From contig CM066985.1 in assembly GCA_033977485.1 (NCBI GenBank), positions 79,241,045-79,305,044 of the forward strand: a stretch of 64,000 nt of DNA, written 5' to 3'. The notes below the pieces were generated by a model that was given only the letters and a program-made list of their open reading frames with translations, searched no databases and was not told the origin of the DNA. Origin of the DNA: Hydrangea macrophylla (Eukaryota > Streptophyta > Magnoliopsida > Cornales > Hydrangeaceae). Position numbers and translations under genes: made by a program. Shown piece after piece: positions 58,735 to 64,000 of this stretch. Within the stretch, counting starts at the first letter, position 1; each line of letters begins with the position of its first letter.

Positions 58735-58915
58735 AGTAATGCTATACTTCTTAAATTTCTATCCCAAAAATACTTTCTAAATGATGTGGCAGTGAGACTA
58801 AGTAAATAATTTCAAATCAAAATTTAAACGGTCCCACTATATTACACATGTCCCTACTGTCACATCATTTGAAAAGTACTTTTGGGATAAAAATTTGGAA
58901 AGCATTGCATTACTC
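58735..58915. mobile_element. MULE-type MITE, ~180 bp
   Basis: Long inverted ends AGTAATGCTATACTT... and ...AAGCATTGCATTACT with matching interiors (ATCCCAAAA/TTTTGGGAT, GATGTGGCAGT/CTGTCACATC). Flanks TTTGGAAAAT and TTTGAAAAAT form a TSD with one mismatch. Confidence 0.78.
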
Positions 58916-58925
58916 TTTGAAAAAT

Positions 58926-59658
58926 AGGACAAGCTTTGTGCCTCGTGATTCTGATGTCATCCACTTTTGCAAAAACACGTGGAGCCTGTTTAGATAGCTT
59001 GTACTTTTGTGATTGCGATAACTTTGCAATATCTTGTGTAAAAATAGGTTATTGTCATAATTTGACGGATGTGGTGTTTGGGGGCAGGGACATGAAGTTG
59101 CACTTTCTGTGTATAAATATTTTTCATGCAGATAATATACATGTTTATATATATTATATATATGTGTACCAATGCCTATAAGTGTTTTACATTTTTATCA
59201 ATCGATGTACTTTTACATAAGTAATTTTCTTAAGAGGGTTTTTTTCTTTTTGAGGAGAATTTTTGTTAGAGTTTTAATAACATTGATATGCCACTTTTTT
59301 GGTGTGTCTATGAGAATCCTACTCCATTACTGTTTTTTGGATATAATATTTAATATGCTCATAAATCACGATTAATATATTGTTATGATCTTTGGTCTTT
59401 CAAGACTTAAAAACGTGTTTACAGTTACAAGGGCTTTAAAAAAAAACATGTTTAATGGTAGTGTTTTAATAAATCTTCTCTTATGATCTCAATGGACTCT
59501 ACTCCACTAACATTGATATGCCACTTTTTTTTGGTGTGTCTATGAGAACAATAATATTTGGGGTATCAAAGGACACAAAGAACTTCCACAAAATGAGTGA
59601 AAAGTTTATGTGGCACACTGGGACCCATCAACAATTAATGGTTGAGATGGGTTCCTCT
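58926..59658. other. No gene recognised
   Basis: AT-rich. A 30-bp stretch (CATTGATATGCCACTTTTTT...GGTGTGTCTATGAGA) occurs twice, near 59281 and 59511, and AAGTGTTTTACA occurs both here (59180) and at 58264. Confidence 0.5.
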
Positions 59659-59667
59659 CTTTGCCTT

Positions 59668-59920
59668 GAGAAGTTATTCAGTGAGCCCGTCACGCCACAT
59701 CAGCATGCTGACGTGGTGTGACCATCTAATCTTAACCACCCACTTGCCCCCTCCTTTATGGGGGATCATGACAAGTGGTTAGTGAAATTTTAAATTTTAA
59801 ATCTGTTAGCCACTTGTCATGATCCCCCATAAAGGAGGGGGCAAGTGGGTGGTTAAGATTAGATGGTCACACCACGTCAGCATGCTGACGTAGCGTGACG
59901 GACTCACTGAATAATTTCTC
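59668..59920. mobile_element. MULE-type foldback MITE, near-perfect 253-bp hairpin
   Basis: Arms of about 115 bp (59668-59782 and 59806-59920) are nearly perfect inverted copies around a short AT loop. A perfect 9-bp TSD, CTTTGCCTT, flanks it (59659-59667, 59921-59929). The transcript would fold into one long duplex. Confidence 0.9.
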
Positions 59921-59929
59921 CTTTGCCTT

Positions 59930-61103
59930 GCCTTAGATAGTCCCCCTTCCCGAGTTAAAGATAGGATGAGATGGGCTTCTTTCAGTGGTCTTTGCTTTAG
60001 AAAGGATCCCATATCATGTTGCATAGTTTTTCTCTGAATGCTTATATTTTAGCATTATTGTATATCCTGGAGTATGCCCCTTATACATTTGTACGTGCCT
60101 TTGACTTTTTTTTCTTTTTAATTAACTATTTTCCAAAAAAAAAAACAAACAAACAAACAAAAACAAAGACAAAACACATTCCTTGAAGAATAGGTTATGA
60201 CTTAATTAAAAGTTGATTGGTAAATCAAAACAAAAAGAGGCATTTTAAGGGCTCACATGATAACGTTATGGTTTTTGGTTTTTGTTTTTATTTTTGTATT
60301 GATGATTAACTGTGATCAGTTCAAAAAATGAAATTAAAACCAAAAATCACAACATTACCATGCAATGCATTAAAGTTTTGAATCAAACACTTAGACATAT
60401 GGCAAGATCAAGTCAAATAAGATTGCAAAGGAAGAAGTCTTAAAACGTAACCTCTTACATGTGCAAATTAATATATGGTTGTAACTTGTTGCCTCATTCA
60501 TGCATTATAGCATTTCCACTTCACATAACTTCTTCGTTGACATTCTTTCTTTTGTTTGTTTTTCAAAAAATGTATATATGCTTAATTAAGTTCACATATT
60601 ATAAGTTTTTTGACCTCAACAAGTTGGCCTTCGTTGGTTAAATATTTAATAGTACTATGTCAAAAGTTTTATGCATGAGTTCTATAGCAAGATTACATGA
60701 ATCTTTTTCTTTTTTTTATTTGATCATACGTGAATCCTTTATTTGTGACACAAATGTATATGATATACCAATAATAATTTGCAATTCCTAGACTAGGTCA
60801 CATAATCTTTTTTAATCAAAGAAATATCCTCTCCGGTCCCCCTCCCAATTCAGTTTATGAATTTGCAAACAATTAAGTCCATAACAACTAACTTACAAAA
60901 ATAACCCGAAAAGTTTTAACCTTTTTTTTTCCCTTTAAATCTCAGTTTTTATTCCATCTCTTTAATAATTTGTTAAGCTTTAAGAAATAGCACTGTTATT
61001 TCCACGTTGTGTGCTTGTGTGTGTATGTATAGCATATCAAAAGTGATATGCCAAATGAGTTCTTGCATTATTATAGTGCCCTTGGGAGTTGGGTCCTACA
61101 TAT
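59930..61103. other. No gene recognised
   Basis: AT-rich intergenic DNA without supported features. Confidence 0.5.
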
Positions 61104-61111
61104 CAAATGAA

Positions 61112-61577
61112 CAGGGACGGTCCTGCCTATAGCCAAAGTATGCAATGCCCTAGGGCTCATAAATATGGTAAAATTTAAGGGACTCCAAGTTTCAAACACT
61201 TTGATACTAGTAGTATTAGCTTTTTAGCTTAAAGGCCGCAAACACACTCTTAAGTCTCCTAAATATAAAAGGCCCCAAAAAAATTTTAAGCCCAGCATAG
61301 TTGTACTACACCAGCCCCCAATCTTATGCCCTAAGCTTTAGTTTGCCAAAAAAAAAAAACACTGAACAACTTCTTAGTTAATAATTGTATATGCGATTAT
61401 TATTATTATTATTATTTGGAATCATATGCTAGTTAAATGCTTCACGAGAGCTGCTTCGTGATTATTTTTGTTGTTTATAATACCGTGATACCTTAAAATG
61501 GTTGGTTCGTACTAATGTATAGAGGGTTCTATTTTAGAAGTTCGCCTAGGGCTCCCCAAAACTAAGGGCCGGCCTTG
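61112..61577. mobile_element. hAT-type non-autonomous element, 466 bp
   Basis: It starts CAGGGACGGTCCTG and ends GGGCCGGCCTTG. A perfect 8-bp TSD, CAAATGAA, flanks it (61104-61111, 61578-61585). The ends agree with the hAT terminal CAGGG form. No transposase. Confidence 0.9.
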
Positions 61578-62639
61578 CAAATGAAGATAAAATGTGAATT
61601 AAAATTTTAAAAGATAAAATGTGAATTAATAAATTTGGCGTATCGGGTGGAGTTCTTATATTTAGATATGTTAAATTTTTATATGTCAATTTGCCACAAT
61701 ACTTCAAATGAATTTGGCATATGAGATTTTGAAGTATTGATTGGAGATATTATCATCTTTAATTTGCATGAAATGTCACGCCCCGGAGCAGCATAAATAG
61801 GGAAAAAAAAATTTCCTTTATGGGTCCATAGGGAATGACGGGTGAATAACCGCATTGTCATCTACTCAAACCACAAACACCACGATAGGGAGGATGCTAT
61901 TCATAAAACATAACTTATTAACATAATCAGAGGCTACAGCGGAAATATAAAAGGTTTGGAAGCAACAAATGCCCAAGTACCAATTATAAAAGTCTACTAA
62001 ATCTATTACAACAGCTGGCTTAGAGTCTGAAGCCTATAACAACAACAGCAGCAGTACAAAAGATATACCAACTAACTATTACAAAGCGGCACATCTTCAT
62101 CTTCAAGCCTTTAGCTCCATGTCCGGCGAAACATCAGTCTCCCGTCCTCACTACCTGCCAAGCTCTAGACATTGGAATATCCAGGGCACAAACGCCATCA
62201 GCTTTGAATACAAAGCTGAGTGAGTACATTAAACAACACTCCTCACCGTTATTGTTCAGCATCTTAAAATGCGGTTAATCTCTTATCAATGACGTCTCTC
62301 ACGGACATAGCAGAGGTCTCATTAAACTACGCATGAATTCAACGATAACAGGAAACATATTAAGTAATGAAAAGGATAAACATCATGGTATAATATATCT
62401 CGTCACGTATTCACTAATTCCAAGCATGTAACCATGCAACCACCCATGCATCTACCTTTACGTCGGGACGCTGAATCCACGACTGAACATTTATCTCATC
62501 ATATTCGTACTCATATTCATATCTCTATCCATCTCTGTATCCATACGTCGATCCCATAATACCAATCTGATATCCATTCGTCGATACAATAATGCCAATC
62601 AGAATCACCCGACTAGGCAATAGGTCCCAAAATCCCTTG

Positions 62640-62835
62640 ATAGGGTTACCGGTTGCCTACACGGTACCACCTATCTGTAAACGATAGAACGGCACATCGG
62701 ACGTCTTCAACGATGCGTATACCCTCACTGGTCGTCTACACAGCTGAGAATACATTAGAGCACTAGCCGGACGTCTTCAACGGTACATTGGACGTCTTCA
62801 ATAGTGCATACGCATCACTGGACGTCTTCAACAGT
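62640..62835. repeat. Minisatellite with GGACGTCTTCAAC core
   Basis: GGACGTCTTCAAC(G/A)(G/A)T(G/A) recurs four times (62699, 62770, 62791, 62820), alternating with ACGCATCACTGG-type links. It sits at the place in the LTR that the 19600-19860 minisatellite has in the solo LTR. Confidence 0.85.
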
Positions 62836-63338
62836 GAGAGGCGCACTAGGAACTCTAACCATCCCACGTCCACCCGACTCGTCAGCCGTTGATCCAACGG
62901 ATCCAAAATACACATATCTCATATTCCACATAATTCACATATCCCATTTCCATACTGATGCACAGTTCTCGGTTCTCATCATATTCTCTCATCTCGTCAT
63001 AACACTATCCCATTTCTCATCAGATTCTCTTATCTCTTCATAACACTATCCAATGCATGCTGATCACATGTTGTGCAATGCTCATGTACTAGATACTGGA
63101 AATACCACATGCTTTGTATTCATCATATCTATCGTTACTGATTATTAACATGTTGTCGTGTTCCATTCTACTCTTCAGTTTAGCAATATTATCATGTAAC
63201 AGTTAAACAGTTCATCTCATAATAGTGTTGCACTATCTCTTAAATTAACAATATCACATAATGAAAGCATGGATCAACATTTAATCAACTAAACAGTTCA
63301 TATTATAATCAAATAGGAATTAATCATGTTCTGAAAGC

Positions 63339-63460
63339 TTCGATCGATTGAGGTCCTCTCGATCGATTGAAGTCAAACTAAGTTCGATCGATTGAAGTTT
63401 GTTCGATCGATTGAAGAAACGGCAAGTTCGATCGATCGAGAATAGTTCGATCGCTCGAAC
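63339..63460. repeat. Word array F, first cluster: TTCGATCGATTGA words
   Basis: Six words of the form TTCGATCGATTGA(A/G), with variants CGATCGATCGAG and CGATCGCTCGAA, occur in about 120 bp, separated by 5-12 bp. Confidence 0.9.
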
Positions 63461-63919
63461 ATCATCTTCTACCTAGAAACTGGGCAGCGACGAACCAAGG
63501 TTTTGGGGTCACAATATACACGTTCTAAACACACATATAACATGTTATAATCATCCCTTGAGTGAGTTAATGAACTCACCTCTCTCCGATGGTCCGGTGG
63601 CGGCGTTCGAAGCTCCGCGGTGGCTGCGGCGGCTATGGTGAACTCATTCTCTCTCCTTCTTCTCTGTCTCTCTCTATTCTTCTCTTCGTCCTCTTCTTCT
63701 GATCCTCCTCTTGTTCTCCTTCTCTGCTCAAGCATATATATATATATATATCACACACATACACACGATTACATATATATATGTGTGGAACACACATACA
63801 CACACAAGTTCTCTCTCTCTAACTCTCTAAACTGTCAAACACCACACACACATAAAACATACATATATATAAGGAGGCAAGAAAGGCAGGTGGCAGAATA
63901 CGTAAACTGAAAATACAAC

Positions 63920-63991
63920 GTTCGATCGATCGAAGTGAGTTCGATCGATTGAGAAGGGTTCGATCGATTAAAAGGAGTTCAATCGCTCGAG
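63920..63991. repeat. Word array F, second cluster
   Basis: Four more TTCGATCGAT(T/C)GA words follow about 460 bp after the first cluster. Between them are CT-rich and TA/CA microsatellites. Confidence 0.88.
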
Positions 63992-64000
63992 AAAGGGTAC

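Larger units (their letters stand above)
61774..64000 (-). repeat. Partial LTR, Tekay-like family, runs off the window
   Basis: Plus-strand start TGTCACGCCCCGGAGCAGCA is the reverse of an LTR 3' end (...CGGGGCGTGACA). It resembles the solo LTR at 18908 in order of parts: terminal block, a block AACG(C/T)CATCAGCTTT...GAGTGAGTA, a minisatellite, then a word array. The other end lies outside the window. Confidence 0.8.

Noticed and set aside
61110..61600. Spliced gene fragment with GGCCCTAAGG-type sequence
   Set aside because: Explained as a hAT element by its termini and 8-bp TSD.
63469..63735. Glu/Arg-rich minus ORF in the terminal LTR
   Set aside because: Low-complexity CT-rich sequence between two word-array clusters; no protein family.

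Overview
This is a stretch of nuclear DNA from a flowering plant, probably a eudicot. The evidence is the density of LTR retrotransposons of plant lineages (Ty3 chromovirus, Athila/Tat-like, Ty1-copia), tRNA-derived SINEs, many short TIR elements, and two intron-split plant housekeeping genes on the minus strand. There are no bacterial operons, tRNA/rRNA genes or CRISPR arrays. The species cannot be named from this sequence.

Layout. 1-6152 is the 3' part of a decayed Ty3/Tekay-like element with its 3' LTR. 6153-16040 is an LTR-like sequence broken by a very young, pol-less Athila-like element (7097-15643, TSD GTTTC, 1414-bp LTRs with one difference noticed). 16380-16690 looks like one end of a CACTA-type transposon. 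18640-22690 is another LTR-like sequence broken by a 2750-bp solo LTR (18908-21657, TSD AGATC). 22900-24800 holds MITEs and one exon-like fragment. 25880-29330 is scrambled copia debris broken by a second solo LTR (26872-28753, TSD CAATA). 30253-35836 is a complete but non-autonomous copia element (TSD AAATT, 614-bp LTRs) that sits inside an older MITE and carries an antisense coding region of unknown origin. 36385-38112 repeats 24841-25543 and is split by a 1.05-kb MULE with a SINE inside it.

Genic part. 39188-40457 (minus) is the intact last three exons of the ribosome-biogenesis gene BRX1, with no recognisable 5' exons. 42791-46027 (minus) is exons 1-5 of a proteasome assembly chaperone 3 (PSMG3/PAC3) gene. 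Its only recognisable terminal exon is decayed and lies between the arms of a large inverted repeat (41184-42744). A possible 5' end of a third gene lies at 49407-49795, beside a MULE with a 9-bp TSD (49812-51046).

Right part. 51818-56569 is a nearly intact Ale-like copia element (TSD ACTAA) with two frameshifts and non-canonical TA...CA LTR ends. Several MITEs with clear TSDs follow, and a partial minus-strand LTR (61774-end) runs off the window.

The most interesting unexplained signal is that several LTR or LTR-like sequences in this window each carry an array of short, near-palindromic CG-containing words, in a different 'dialect' per family. In two unrelated LTR families the dialect is almost the same.
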